From assembly GCA_002336915.1 (NCBI GenBank), contig DDET01000002.1, positions 1 through 64,000 of the forward strand: a stretch of DNA of 64,000 nucleotides, written 5' to 3'. Below the pieces are notes generated by a model. That model saw only the letters and a list, made by a program, of their open reading frames with translations, did no database searches and had not been told where the DNA came from. Source of the DNA: Bacteroidetes bacterium UBA1947 (GTDB taxonomy: Bacteria; Bacteroidota; Bacteroidia; Chitinophagales; Chitinophagaceae). Shown one piece after another: positions 32,922 through 42,189 of the stretch (within the stretch, counting starts at the first letter, position 1; each line of letters opens with the position of its first letter). Made by a program: the position numbers and the translations under genes.

Positions 32922-34172
32922 TCACCTGTTATAAGGGTACTCGTTTATCCAATGGAATCCCCTGCTCACCAAACGGAAATCGTTTTTATCCTTCTTTTTG
33001 AGTTTGATATACACACTGTCTTTAAGTAGCAAGCCGCTTAACACAATATGGTTGGTATCCGCTTTAATATAAGATAGTGTACTGTTCCCGGCCTCCTCCT
33101 CATTTTTCAATTGCATGGTCCTTTTAGCAGTATCCAGTTTAAGCTCGTAGTAAATGACCTTATCGCTCATGGTTTTTACAGAAGCGTATTCCTTATCATC
33201 GATAATAAAGTACCGCCAGCGGCTGCTGTCAGTAAGTAGCGGTGGAATCGTGTCGGTACCACGTACATATTGTTCAACCGTATAAATGCCCTGCATGGGC
33301 GATTTCGGGGCATAATCGCCATATTCATCCGCCTCGGTAATGCCTTGGTAAGTCATAAGTCCCGTGAGGCCAAAGACAATAATGACCTTGAGTGTTACCC
33401 TTGAGATGCGCAGCCATTTTTTACCGTACACCGGGCTATAGTAAGAGGCTGCAGGAACGCTTTTGTTCAAAAAGAAGAAATCAATAAGCCGTTTGGCTTC
33501 GGGCGATGCAATGATAATGGCCATCAGCAACAGGTGCACAGAGAGTAACTTTACAGGGATATCATAACAAAAGTTCATTGCAACGATATTGCTGAGCACC
33601 GTCATACTGAATAATGCACCAAAGGTGCTAGTGCGCCGGAACATGAGCAGCAGGCCGCCTATGGCCTCGGCAAAGCCGGTAAATAAATTGAAGGCAGTGG
33701 AATAACCCATAAATGTCCAGGCGAGGCCCATGGGTGACTGCTGTCCTATCGGCTCAAGCAGGCGGAGCGAGTAGGGGAAGGGAAACTGTGATTTAAAGAT
33801 CTTCGCAAATCCGTACACGATCATGAAGAAGCCCAGCACATAACGCAGCATCACGAAAAACCAGTATTGCAGCTTGTTATAGTTGGGCCGCTTGCGGTCG
33901 AGCAGCGACCAAACAAGGCCAAAGACCAATGCAATAGCCAGGTAGCAGAGCAACTGAAGGTAATTGTAAGTAGTATCGCCGCTGCCATTGGGCAACGCAG
34001 GGATCGCTTTGAACAAATGCATTTGCCTGCCAAGCCAGGTTATAAGCGGGCTCCAAAGACCGGTGAGATCAACAAAATTGAAGAAGGAATAGATGAAAAA
34101 GTAGATGAACGAAAAACGGAACACCATTTTCCGGCCAGTGCTCCAGGCAGGAGCAGAGCTTATATTTTCCAA
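32922..34172 (-). CDS. DoxX family membrane protein with C-terminal soluble domain
   Basis: A 416-residue protein. The N-terminal part has about seven TM helices, including VMLRYVLGFFMIVYGFAKIF and FNLFTGFAEAIGGLLLMFRR, which match the DoxX family. After about residue 285 a soluble domain follows (EYGDYAPKSPMQGIYTVEQYV, SSRWRYFIIDDKEYASVKTM) that is probably outside the cytoplasmic membrane. The first codon chosen is TTG; an ATG 15 codons later (MVFRFSFIYFF) is possible. DoxX proteins have been linked to redox or respiratory functions, but none can be assigned here. Confidence 0.85.
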   Translation of the reverse strand: MENISSAPAWSTGRKMVFRFSFIYFFIYSFFNFVDLTGLWSPLITWLGRQMHLFKAIPALPNGSGDTTYNYLQLLCYLAIALVFGLVWSLLDRKRPNYNKLQYWFFVMLRYVLGFFMIVYGFAKIFKSQFPFPYSLRLLEPIGQQSPMGLAWTFMGYSTAFNLFTGFAEAIGGLLLMFRRTSTFGALFSMTVLSNIVAMNFCYDIPVKLLSVHLLLMAIIIASPEAKRLIDFFFLNKSVPAASYYSPVYGKKWLRISRVTLKVIIVFGLTGLMTYQGITEADEYGDYAPKSPMQGIYTVEQYVRGTDTIPPLLTDSSRWRYFIIDDKEYASVKTMSDKVIYYELKLDTAKRTMQLKNEEEAGNSTLSYIKADTNHIVLSGLLLKDSVYIKLKKKDKNDFRLVSRGFHWINEYPYNR

Positions 34173-34314
34173 AGTCTTGTGATTTGTGGTGCAATTACAT
34201 AACGATTAGTTCTATAGCTTATTATGCGGTAGATGAAACATTTTATAAATAAATATAAAAAGGATTACTTTCCCCTTAGCGTCTTAATTATCAGGAATCC
34301 ACAAAACCAATTTT

Positions 34315-36012
34315 ATGCAAAGAATAGTTAGGTATGCATTGCTCGTTGCGCTCTTCGTGAGCTGTAAGGCTGATGCCCAGTATAATACGCTATGGATACC
34401 GGATACCTTGTCCGGCACCAATTTCAACCTTAGTATAAAAGATACCTTCAGGCAAATTCTGCCGGGCCAGCAAACCATTACGGGGGGAATCAATGGCAGC
34501 GTTTGGGGACCCACCTTGATCTTCAGGCAGGGAGATACCGTGCACATGCATGTGACCAATAACCTGGCTGATACGACCACCATACACTGGCATGGCTTTC
34601 ATCTGCCTGCAGTAATGGATGGTGGCCCGCACCAGACCATACCACCTAACACTACCTGGAATCCCTATTGGAAGGTGACCAATAATGCTGCCATGTACTG
34701 GTACCACCCGCATATGCATACCATGACCGAAGAGCAGATAAACATGGGGCTCGGCGGCCTGATCATCGTGAGGGACAATATAGAGTCCGCACTTGCACTC
34801 CCAAGGACTTATGGAGTTGATGATATACCGCTGATACTTACGGACAGGAGATTTGATGCAAGCAACCAGTTGGTACTATCGCACTATGGTGATACAATGA
34901 CCACGAACTTTACAATTCATGCGCAGTACACCGTGCCTGCGCAGATGGTGCGTTTCAGGTTGCTGAATGTATCCACCGAACGATTCTACAACGTAGGTTT
35001 TAGTGATAACAGAACATTTCACATAATTGGCAGCGATGGCGGATTGCTGGATACTGCTGTTGGTGTAACAAGGTATATTATGGGGCCCGGCGAAAGGATC
35101 GAGATGGTGGCAAACTTTACCGGGCAAAACGGGCAGAGCTATGATATCATGGCGTATAATTCCACCTTCACCAATGCCATACCGGGTGGAGAGCCAGTAA
35201 ATTTCCCCGTACCTGAGTTTCAAAACAATTTGGGCCAGCGCGATTTTATGATATTGCATTTGAACGTAGGGCCGCAGACAGCAAATCCTGTTACAAGCAT
35301 ACCGGCCACATTGACAACAAATGCATTCTGGAATACGGCTACTGCTACCGTGAACCGTAGCCTGAGCTTTAATACAGTGAATGGCCCGCAATACCCACCC
35401 GGCAGCAGCCTGATAGATAACACGCCTTTCGTGATGAACACCATCAATAAGAACGTGGACCTCGGTGCAACCGAGATATGGACCTTGAACAACACCACGA
35501 ATGTTGCACATCCCTTCCATATTCATGATGTCGAGGTGCATATAATAGACAGGAATGGCTCACCGGCACCGGCTTACGAGCAAGGCTGGAAGGATATAAT
35601 CTGGGTACCCTCGAACGGTACTGCAAAATTCATTGCAAAATTTGAGGACTATTGCGATTCACTTTATCCATACATGTATCACTGCCATATCGCTTTTCAT
35701 GAAGATGCCGGTATGATGGGGCAGTTTACCGTAGGCTGCACACCAATGGCAGTGGGAGAAATAAATAAAACAAGCCTTGGCCTGGATGTTCATCCGAATC
35801 CCGCGGAAGGTCTGCTGTATGTACGAATGAAGGACGATAGCAGGATATATGAGCTCGACATAATAGACATGCGTGGCAAAACACTCCTGAAGTACCCGAT
35901 GCCACAAGCGGGCAAGGGTATAGATATATCTGCGCTGGCCAGCGGTATATACCTTGTGCATGTGCAGGATATGCAGGGTAAAATAAGCCTCCAAAAATTC
36001 GTGAAGCAATGA
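34315..36012 (+). CDS. Multicopper oxidase with T9SS type A sorting domain
   Basis: The 565-residue protein has a signal peptide (YALLVALFVSCKADAQ) and three cupredoxin domains (laccase/bilirubin oxidase/CotA-like). Copper motifs are in place: HWHG (91-94), HPHMH (131-135), HPFHIHD (399-405) and HCHIAFHED (456-464) with the downstream Met as type 1 axial ligand region. Residues from about 485 form a type A sorting domain (LDVHPNPAEGLLYVRM ... LASGIYLVHVQDMQG), so the enzyme is exported by T9SS and probably anchored on the surface. The substrate (phenols, metal ions) is unknown. The stop overlaps the next ATG by four bases. Confidence 0.93.
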   Translation: MQRIVRYALLVALFVSCKADAQYNTLWIPDTLSGTNFNLSIKDTFRQILPGQQTITGGINGSVWGPTLIFRQGDTVHMHVTNNLADTTTIHWHGFHLPAVMDGGPHQTIPPNTTWNPYWKVTNNAAMYWYHPHMHTMTEEQINMGLGGLIIVRDNIESALALPRTYGVDDIPLILTDRRFDASNQLVLSHYGDTMTTNFTIHAQYTVPAQMVRFRLLNVSTERFYNVGFSDNRTFHIIGSDGGLLDTAVGVTRYIMGPGERIEMVANFTGQNGQSYDIMAYNSTFTNAIPGGEPVNFPVPEFQNNLGQRDFMILHLNVGPQTANPVTSIPATLTTNAFWNTATATVNRSLSFNTVNGPQYPPGSSLIDNTPFVMNTINKNVDLGATEIWTLNNTTNVAHPFHIHDVEVHIIDRNGSPAPAYEQGWKDIIWVPSNGTAKFIAKFEDYCDSLYPYMYHCHIAFHEDAGMMGQFTVGCTPMAVGEINKTSLGLDVHPNPAEGLLYVRMKDDSRIYELDIIDMRGKTLLKYPMPQAGKGIDISALASGIYLVHVQDMQGKISLQKFVKQ

Positions 36013-36608
36013 GATATGTAATATGGCTGATATTGTGCCTGTTATCCTTACAAGGCTTTGCGCAAAAGGAGATCCTTTACGGTAAGGCTGTAAATGATTT
36101 TAAGCTAAGGAATGTAAATGGGAAAATGGTATCACTTGCCAGCTACCCTGCAGCCAAAGGCTTTATCGTTGTCTTCACTTGCAATCATTGTCCATTTGCA
36201 AAGCGCTATCCCGAAAGATTGAATGCCCTGGACAAAAAATATAAAGGTGTGGGTGTGCCGTTAATTGCAATTAGTTCGGTTGACACTACTGTGTATGATG
36301 AGGATGCCTATCCTGAAATGGTTAAAAAAGCCAAAGAAGGAAAATACAGTTTTCCTTACCTGTATGATCCTTTGCAGATAGTAGGAAGAAATTTTGGCGC
36401 AGCGAAAACGCCTCATGCTTTTGTGATCTGGAAAGAAAGAGGGAATTGGATAGTAAAATACGATGGTGGTATAGATGATAACGGCGCAGAACCGGCGAAG
36501 GTAAAAAGCAAATTTGTTGAAAATGCAGTGGACGCATTGCTGGCAGGCAAAGAGGTCGCAGTAAAAGATACAAAGTCCGTCGGCTGTGTCATTCACTACA
36601 GGAAGTAA
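36009..36608 (+). CDS. Exported thioredoxin-like/redoxin protein
   Basis: A 199-residue protein with a signal peptide (IWLILCLLSLQGFAQ) and a thioredoxin/AhpC-TSA fold. The active site FTCNHCPFAKRYPER is the CxxC-type motif of a widespread Bacteroidota redoxin family. VPLIAISSVD and the cis-Pro segment AAKTPHAFVI follow. It is probably periplasmic. The four-base overlap with the multicopper oxidase gene means coupled translation, so it may support folding, copper loading or electron supply to that enzyme; this is inference. Confidence 0.88.
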   Translation: MRYVIWLILCLLSLQGFAQKEILYGKAVNDFKLRNVNGKMVSLASYPAAKGFIVVFTCNHCPFAKRYPERLNALDKKYKGVGVPLIAISSVDTTVYDEDAYPEMVKKAKEGKYSFPYLYDPLQIVGRNFGAAKTPHAFVIWKERGNWIVKYDGGIDDNGAEPAKVKSKFVENAVDALLAGKEVAVKDTKSVGCVIHYRK

Positions 36609-36611
36609 ATA

Positions 36612-37025
36612 CTAGGAGGATAGCTTTATTTCCGCCAGTTTTTCAATATCAGCCATTGTGTTTTTGTTGCTTACCAATATCCTTATGCCTCTTCCTTCGG
36701 CGTAAACGGGAGAAGCTTCGATAATATTCTTTAGCTCAGCCGAGATATCAGCTGCCAGCACCTTTTGCGTAGCTTTTTCGCCCAGTACAAATGATACCCG
36801 GAACTGTTTACTGCCGGGCATTAAATAAACAAGAGCCCGCTTTTTATCCTTGATGCGGCAGTTCCAGCCCGACTTAGAATAGTTCCATTCCTCTACTGCA
36901 ACAGGGTGTCGTTGTATCACAAAGTCGACCAGGCCGGCCCATGAGCTATATAAACTGCCTAGGGCCTTCTTAAGGTCATCCGTGGCAGGGGCTTTTGCTT
37001 TATCGGTGAAAATGCTGCTGTCCAT
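36612..37025 (-). CDS. DUF3788 family protein
   Basis: A 137-residue protein of the DUF3788 family: LKKALGSLYSSWAGLVDFV, EEWNYSKSGWNCRIKDKKRALVYLMP and FRVSFVLGEKA are the usual blocks. The frame is open 19 codons further, but ATG 37025 (MDSSIFTDKAKAP) is the standard start. Function unknown. It diverges from the GNAT-like gene. Confidence 0.85.
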   Translation of the reverse strand: MDSSIFTDKAKAPATDDLKKALGSLYSSWAGLVDFVIQRHPVAVEEWNYSKSGWNCRIKDKKRALVYLMPGSKQFRVSFVLGEKATQKVLAADISAELKNIIEASPVYAEGRGIRILVSNKNTMADIEKLAEIKLSS

Positions 37026-37114
37026 TCCTGTAAATATATGGAAATGGAATATAGTACAGCCATTGTCGAAAGACTTCCACATGATTTTCCCTATCTTTCC
37101 TGCCCGAAATATTG

Positions 37115-38275
37115 ATGCGTATTATGCGGATGCATGAAGTAAAGACTGAAGCAGATAAAAAGCTATTCCTCGAGATACCCGTGGGTTTGCATAAGCATGA
37201 CCCCAACTGGATACGCCCGCTTGATAAGGATATAGAAGAAGTTTTTGACCCGCAGAAAAATAAATTCTTCAAGCAGGGTGAATGCCTGCGTTGGATATTG
37301 ATGGATGATAGCAATAACCCCATCGGGCGCATAGCAGCATTTACCAATAAGAAATACAAGCAGGAACAACCAACAGGAGGCACGGGTTTTTTTGAATGCA
37401 TCAATGACCAGCAGGCTGCCAACTTTATGTTCGACCATTGTAAACAATGGCTGCTGGAACGTGGAATGGAGGCTATGGACGGTCCTATCAATTTTGGCGA
37501 ACGCGACAAATGGTGGGGACTTGTAGTGGAAGGTTTTTATGAACCCCTATACGGCATGAGCTATGCACCACCTTACTATAAAGACTTGTTTGAAAACTAT
37601 GGCTTCAAAACCTACTTCCATCAAATTTGCTTTGCCCTGAAAGTGAAGAATAGGCTCGATGACAAATTTTATCACCGCCATGCCGAGATAGAGGCGGAGG
37701 GCCACTACAGTATAAAGCACCTTGCAAAAAAGGATATACAGCAGTTCGCCAAAGATTTCACATACATCTACAATAAAGCATGGGCAGGCCATGGTGGTGG
37801 CAAAACGCTGGAAGAACGGACTGTGCAGAAAATGTTTAAATCCATGAAACCGGTGATAGATGAGAGCATTAGCTGGTTTGCTTATTATAAGGACGAGCCG
37901 ATAGCTATGTGGGTGAACCTGCCCGACCTGAACCAATATTTCAAGCACCTTAACGGGAAGTTCGGCCTGTTGCAGAAATTATATTTTCTCTACCTGAAAG
38001 CCTTCGGTAAATGCGATCGTTTTGTGGGCTTGGTATTTGGTATCATACCCGAATTCCAGGGAAAGGGCGTGGACGGTTATGTGATCATTGAAGGAGCCAA
38101 GGTGATACAGAAGGAAGCAAAGTATGTGGACTACGAGATGCAGTGGATAGGAGATTTTAACCCCAAGATGATAAATATCGCCGAGAACCTGGGCACATAC
38201 CGCAGCAGGATATTGACCACCTACCGTTATTTATTCGACAGGAATAAGGAGTTTGTAAGGCACCCGATGCTTTAA
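37115..38275 (+). CDS. GNAT-fold protein, YghO-like
   Basis: A 386-residue protein like E. coli YghO and related GNAT-type proteins. The N-terminal half has LHKHDPNWIRPLDKDIEEVFDPQKN and PIGRIAAFTNKKY, and FGERDKWWGLVVEGFYEP. The C-terminal half has the acetyl-CoA-binding GIIPEFQGKGVDGYVI loop and EMQWIGDFNPKMINIAENLG. The acceptor is unknown. ATG 37115 is preferred over the TTG one codon earlier; a further ATG at 37127 is possible. Confidence 0.82.
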   Translation: MRIMRMHEVKTEADKKLFLEIPVGLHKHDPNWIRPLDKDIEEVFDPQKNKFFKQGECLRWILMDDSNNPIGRIAAFTNKKYKQEQPTGGTGFFECINDQQAANFMFDHCKQWLLERGMEAMDGPINFGERDKWWGLVVEGFYEPLYGMSYAPPYYKDLFENYGFKTYFHQICFALKVKNRLDDKFYHRHAEIEAEGHYSIKHLAKKDIQQFAKDFTYIYNKAWAGHGGGKTLEERTVQKMFKSMKPVIDESISWFAYYKDEPIAMWVNLPDLNQYFKHLNGKFGLLQKLYFLYLKAFGKCDRFVGLVFGIIPEFQGKGVDGYVIIEGAKVIQKEAKYVDYEMQWIGDFNPKMINIAENLGTYRSRILTTYRYLFDRNKEFVRHPML

Positions 38276-38295
38276 ATTGAAAAATCAAATTGTTC

Positions 38296-39147
38296 TTAAA
38301 ACCGTTCCCAGAGCTTTATCACCTGCATCGCTTCTTTTACATCATGTACCCTTAAGATACTTGCTCCCTGCTGCAATGCTGCCATATGCAGCGCTGTCGT
38401 TCCGTTAAGTGCATGTTCGGGATTTACATGCAGCGGCTTACACACCATCGATTTCCTGGAGATACCTGCAAGTACAGGCTTCCCCAATATCCTGAAAGTA
38501 TGCAGGGCATTCAGCAACTGAAAATTATGTTCTACAGTCTTGCCAAAGCCAAAGCCGGGATCAATGATAACGTCTGCTATACCGGCATTACTGCATTGTG
38601 TACAGGTGTCTTGTAAATAATTGCGGACCTCTGTTACTGCATCTCCATATTCCGGGTTTTGTTGCATGGTTTCGGGTGTCCCCTGCATATGCATGGCTAT
38701 GTAGGGCACTTGCAGCGAGGCCACGATTCGCAGCATAGACTCATCAAACCTGCCAGCGCTTACATCATTGATGATTGAAGCCCCGGCTGCCACAGCCTCT
38801 TTTGCCGTAACAGCATTATACGTATCCACTGATAGCCACGCATCGGGAAAACGATTATGTATGGCCTCGAAGGCCGGCAGTAACCGGCTTAGTTCTTCAT
38901 CGGCACTGATCAACGCAGCCCCCGGTTTTGTGCTTACTCCACCTATGTCCAGTATTGCCGCGCCATCATTTAACATTTTCTCAGCATTTCGCAGCAAACT
39001 TTCTGCATCGCTGTCCTGTCCTTTATTGTAAAAACTATCAGGCGTGGCATTAAGGATACCCATTACAACGGGTTGCGATATATCCAGCAGCCTGCCTTTA
39101 CTTTGCAGCGTGGTTTGTATGGGTAAAAGTGTATTTTTGAAATTCAT
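38296..39147 (-). CDS. folP: Dihydropteroate synthase
   Basis: The 283-residue enzyme joins p-aminobenzoate to hydroxymethyl-dihydropterin pyrophosphate in folate synthesis. Family motifs: VMGILNATPDSFYNKGQD, AAILDIGGVSTKPGA, SINDVSAG, VPYIAMHMQGTPETMQ, IIDPGFGFGKT and LAGISRKS. The pterin-binding loop has GVSTKPGA instead of the more common GESTRPGA. Folate supply connects it to the formyl-THF cyclo-ligase elsewhere in the window. The gene diverges from the DUF1599 gene with only 14 bp between starts. Confidence 0.95.
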   Translation of the reverse strand: MNFKNTLLPIQTTLQSKGRLLDISQPVVMGILNATPDSFYNKGQDSDAESLLRNAEKMLNDGAAILDIGGVSTKPGAALISADEELSRLLPAFEAIHNRFPDAWLSVDTYNAVTAKEAVAAGASIINDVSAGRFDESMLRIVASLQVPYIAMHMQGTPETMQQNPEYGDAVTEVRNYLQDTCTQCSNAGIADVIIDPGFGFGKTVEHNFQLLNALHTFRILGKPVLAGISRKSMVCKPLHVNPEHALNGTTALHMAALQQGASILRVHDVKEAMQVIKLWERF

Positions 39148-39161
39148 TGCTTGTAAATAAA

Positions 39162-39734
39162 ATGCAGGATACCATTAGCAGCAACACAACAGCCCGGATG
39201 AACCACACGCTACAACAATACCAGTCTATCGTCAACAGGTGCAAAGACCTGTACGTAAAAAAGGCGAAAGACTACGGGACATCCTGGCGTGTATTGCGTA
39301 CCATATCCATTGTAGATCAAATATACATCAAAGCCTGCCGTATCCGCCAGATACAGGAAACAGGGAACCAGAAAATTGAAGATAGCATAGAGAGCGAGTT
39401 TATCGGCATAGTCAACTATGGAATTATAGCCTTGATCCAGGCCTCGATAAAGGATGATGCAAAAACTGAATTAGGCGTGGAAGAAGCCCAGGCCATATAT
39501 GAGCAAAAGGCTAAGGAGGTAGAGGACCTGATGCTGCAAAAGAACCACGACTATGGCGAAGCATGGCGGGATATGTCGCAGGAGTCTTTTGTGGACCTGA
39601 TACTCGTCAAGCTGCTCCGGATAAAACAAATACTGGCCAATGACGGCCAAACAATTGTGTCGGAAGGAATGGAAGCGAATTTTAGCGATATTATCAACTA
39701 CGGCATATTTGCGCTGATAAAAATGGGTGAATAA
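39162..39734 (+). CDS. DUF1599 (nucleotide modification associated domain) protein
   Basis: A 190-residue protein consisting of two related DUF1599 units. The first has KKAKDYGTSWRVLRTISIVDQIYIKACRIRQI and FIGIVNYGIIALIQ; the second has QKNHDYGEAWRDMSQESFVDLILVKLLRIKQI and FSDIINYGIFALIK. This domain occurs in phage and bacterial genes for modified nucleotides and in Bacteroidota next to folate or DoxX genes, but its chemistry is unknown. The start at ATG 39162 is preferred over a TTG five codons upstream. Confidence 0.88.
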   Translation: MQDTISSNTTARMNHTLQQYQSIVNRCKDLYVKKAKDYGTSWRVLRTISIVDQIYIKACRIRQIQETGNQKIEDSIESEFIGIVNYGIIALIQASIKDDAKTELGVEEAQAIYEQKAKEVEDLMLQKNHDYGEAWRDMSQESFVDLILVKLLRIKQILANDGQTIVSEGMEANFSDIINYGIFALIKMGE

Positions 39735-39757
39735 TTCAAAATTCAAAACGAAAGACA

Positions 39758-40894
39758 ATGAAATATATCCTTTGGTTATTACGAGTTATTGTAGGCTGCC
39801 TGTTCATTTTCTCGGGCCTGGTGAAAGCCAATGATCCCCTGGGATTGGTATATAAAATGAAAGAATTCTTTGAAGTGCTGCATATGAACTTCATGGAGCC
39901 CTTTGCTTTTGTCTTCTCCATAACCATGATAGCCTTTGAGATAATAGCCGGTGTGGCCGTGCTGCTGGGCTATGCATTCAGGGCTTTTTCAGTGCTGCTG
40001 CTTTTGCTCAATATGCTGTTCACCTTCCTTACTGCCTATGCCTTGTTTACGGATAAGGTAAAGGAGTGCGGCTGTTTCGGTGCCTGTATCAAAATAAGCA
40101 ATACCCAGACCTTCTGGAAAGATGTGATTCTCCTGGCCTTCGCAATAATATTGTTCGCATATCGTAAGCGTGTTATGCCGCTCTTTGGCAAGTACGTTGG
40201 CACCTCTATCATGGTGATCGTGATATTCCTTTCCTTCGGTATACAATGGTGGGCTTTGGAACACCTTCCTTACTACGACTGCCTTGCATACAAAGTAGGC
40301 AATAATATCCCCGAAAAAATGAAAGCTCCAACCGGCCCCGGCATAGTTACCGATAGCTTCGTTTCGGTAATGATCTACGAAAAGGATGGCGTTAAAAAGG
40401 AATTCAACGAACAGAACTACCCCTGGCAGGACTCTACCTGGAAATTTGTGGACCGTACAGTTAAGCAGGTGCGCGTAGGTAATGCAGAGGCGGACATAAA
40501 AGATTTCGTAATCTCTGATTATGATGGTAATGACCAGACGCAAAATATAGTTACCACGCCCGGATACGTATTCCTCTTCTTTGTAAAAGATGCCCGCGAT
40601 GCCCGCACCGATAACATGGACAGGATAAGGGCACTGATACCTGCTGCTGAAAAATTTGATATCCCTACTTATGTATTATGCTCCTCGCCTAAGGACGAAG
40701 CATTGGCTTACCAGAAAAAGCAGGGCCTCGACATGATACCTTTCTATCAATTCGATGGCACCGTAAGCAAAACCGCCATGCGTAGCAATCCCGGCCTGAT
40801 GCTGATAAAGAACGGCACCATCATGGGCAAGTGGAGCTACCGCGATTATCCTAAGAGTATATCTATGGACAATGGCAAACTAAACTGGAAATAG
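39758..40894 (+). CDS. DoxX-like membrane protein with C-terminal thioredoxin-like domain
   Basis: A 378-residue protein (BT_3928-type). Residues 1-150 carry four TM helices of the DoxX fold, starting with LRVIVGCLFIFSGLVKANDPL; two cysteines follow the third helix (VKECGCFGACIK), and a further TM segment lies at about 148-166. The C-terminal domain (about 240-378) resembles a thioredoxin fold (PGYVFLFFVKDARD, IPTYVLCSSPKDEAL, MIPFYQFDG, NPGLMLIKNG) but lacks a clear CxxC. It is 23 bp after the DUF1599 gene and its stop overlaps the next gene's GTG by one base. Confidence 0.85.
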   Translation: MKYILWLLRVIVGCLFIFSGLVKANDPLGLVYKMKEFFEVLHMNFMEPFAFVFSITMIAFEIIAGVAVLLGYAFRAFSVLLLLLNMLFTFLTAYALFTDKVKECGCFGACIKISNTQTFWKDVILLAFAIILFAYRKRVMPLFGKYVGTSIMVIVIFLSFGIQWWALEHLPYYDCLAYKVGNNIPEKMKAPTGPGIVTDSFVSVMIYEKDGVKKEFNEQNYPWQDSTWKFVDRTVKQVRVGNAEADIKDFVISDYDGNDQTQNIVTTPGYVFLFFVKDARDARTDNMDRIRALIPAAEKFDIPTYVLCSSPKDEALAYQKKQGLDMIPFYQFDGTVSKTAMRSNPGLMLIKNGTIMGKWSYRDYPKSISMDNGKLNWK

Positions 40895-41952
40895 TGCTGC
40901 GCTTCCTGGCACGGCGCATACGGTACAGCCTGCTGGTGCTATGGGGAGTGGTGACGCTGGTATTTTTTCTTTTTAATGTATTGCCCGGTGATCCCGCACG
41001 CCTTACTATAGGGCAGCGCAGCGATATAACAACGCTAAAGAACGTGCGCCACGAGCTAAACCTCGATAAGCCCCTCTTTACCCGCTACCTCCTGTACATA
41101 AACGATCTCTTACCACTAAGCATCAACGATAGGGACAACATAGCTCAAAAGAAGTACAGCTACCTACGTTTGTTCCCGGTCAGTACCACAAAATGCCTCG
41201 TCCTGAAATGGCCCTACATGGGCCGCTCTTACAATACCAAGCGGGAAGTAAATATCGTATTGGCCGAAGCCTTGCCCGGTACCATCATCCTCGCACTGGC
41301 CGCCATGACCATTGCAACCATACTCGGCATATTGCTGGGCATACTTGCGGCTTTAAAAAAGGGTACCTGGCTCGATACCTCAGCTATTGCAGCCAGCGTT
41401 GCAGGTATATCAATGCCCTCATTCTTTGCGGGTTTGCTTATCGCTTATGTATTCGGATATCTGCTGCACAGTGTCACAGGGCTGAACATGACCGGCAGCC
41501 TTTGGGAGTACGATCCCTTTACAGGCAGGCACCTTGCCCTGAAAAATCTGCTGCTACCTGCCCTTGCCTTAGGCATCCGGCCCCTCGCAATCATTACACA
41601 GCTTACACGCAGTGCCCTGCTCGATGTGCTCTCACAGGATTATATCCGTACCGCATATGCTAAAGGCCTGTCCACTACAAAGGTCATCTTTCGCCATGCC
41701 CTGCCCAATGCCCTGAATCCCGTCATCACTGCCATCTCCGGCTGGCTGGCTGAGCTGCTGGCTGGTTCCTTTTTCGTAGAATACATTTTCGGATGGAAAG
41801 GCGTGGGCAAACTAACGGTCGACGCCCTCGACAAGTTTGACTTTCCCCTTGTTATGGGCGCTGTACTACTCACCGCCTTTATCTTTATCCTCGTCAACCT
41901 GCTGACAGATATGCTCTACGGCTGGCTCGACCCACGTGTGCGGCTGGCGTAG
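40894..41952 (+). CDS. ABC transporter permease, DppB/OppB type
   Basis: A 352-residue inner-membrane permease of the peptide/nickel family: an N-terminal RRIRYSLLVLWGVVTLVFFLFNVLPGDPAR segment, an extended periplasmic loop (about 60-115), and the coupling motif region RSALLDVLSQDYIRTAYAKGLSTTKVI followed by HALPNALNPVITAISGWLAELLAGSFFVE. The start is a GTG overlapping the previous stop. The second permease, the two ATPases and the binding protein that normally complete such a transporter are not in the window. Confidence 0.92.
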   Translation: MLRFLARRIRYSLLVLWGVVTLVFFLFNVLPGDPARLTIGQRSDITTLKNVRHELNLDKPLFTRYLLYINDLLPLSINDRDNIAQKKYSYLRLFPVSTTKCLVLKWPYMGRSYNTKREVNIVLAEALPGTIILALAAMTIATILGILLGILAALKKGTWLDTSAIAASVAGISMPSFFAGLLIAYVFGYLLHSVTGLNMTGSLWEYDPFTGRHLALKNLLLPALALGIRPLAIITQLTRSALLDVLSQDYIRTAYAKGLSTTKVIFRHALPNALNPVITAISGWLAELLAGSFFVEYIFGWKGVGKLTVDALDKFDFPLVMGAVLLTAFIFILVNLLTDMLYGWLDPRVRLA

Positions 41953-42151
41953 CATCTCTGACAATTATTTAATCATTTAATGACACCAGGCACTTGCAGG
42001 CAAGGCGATTTATTCAGAACTTAGAAAATGTATTTTAAATACATAAGCGCTTGCTGGCTTTGTTTTTGAATTCATTAAATAAAAATTATTATCTCAAGGT
42101 TAAGAAATTATTATCTTTTCGTTAAGATTAGTTAGAGCGGCTAAAGCAGGA

Positions 42152-42159
42152 TATTTTTG
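42152..42159 (+). promoter_or_regulatory. Candidate -7 element TATTTTTG for the phosphate pair
   Basis: TATTTTTG matches TAnnTTTG exactly, 30 bp before the ATG of the DUF47 gene. It lies after an A+T-rich stretch that follows the permease gene. Confidence 0.5.
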
Positions 42160-42189
42160 CCGCAGAAATCAAATAAAAAAATTATTTCT

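Noticed and set aside
32676..32934. Plus-strand open frames between the M16 and DoxX genes
   Set aside because: They are Cys- and Phe-rich, overlap each other in two frames and lack a start context; nothing supports a protein.
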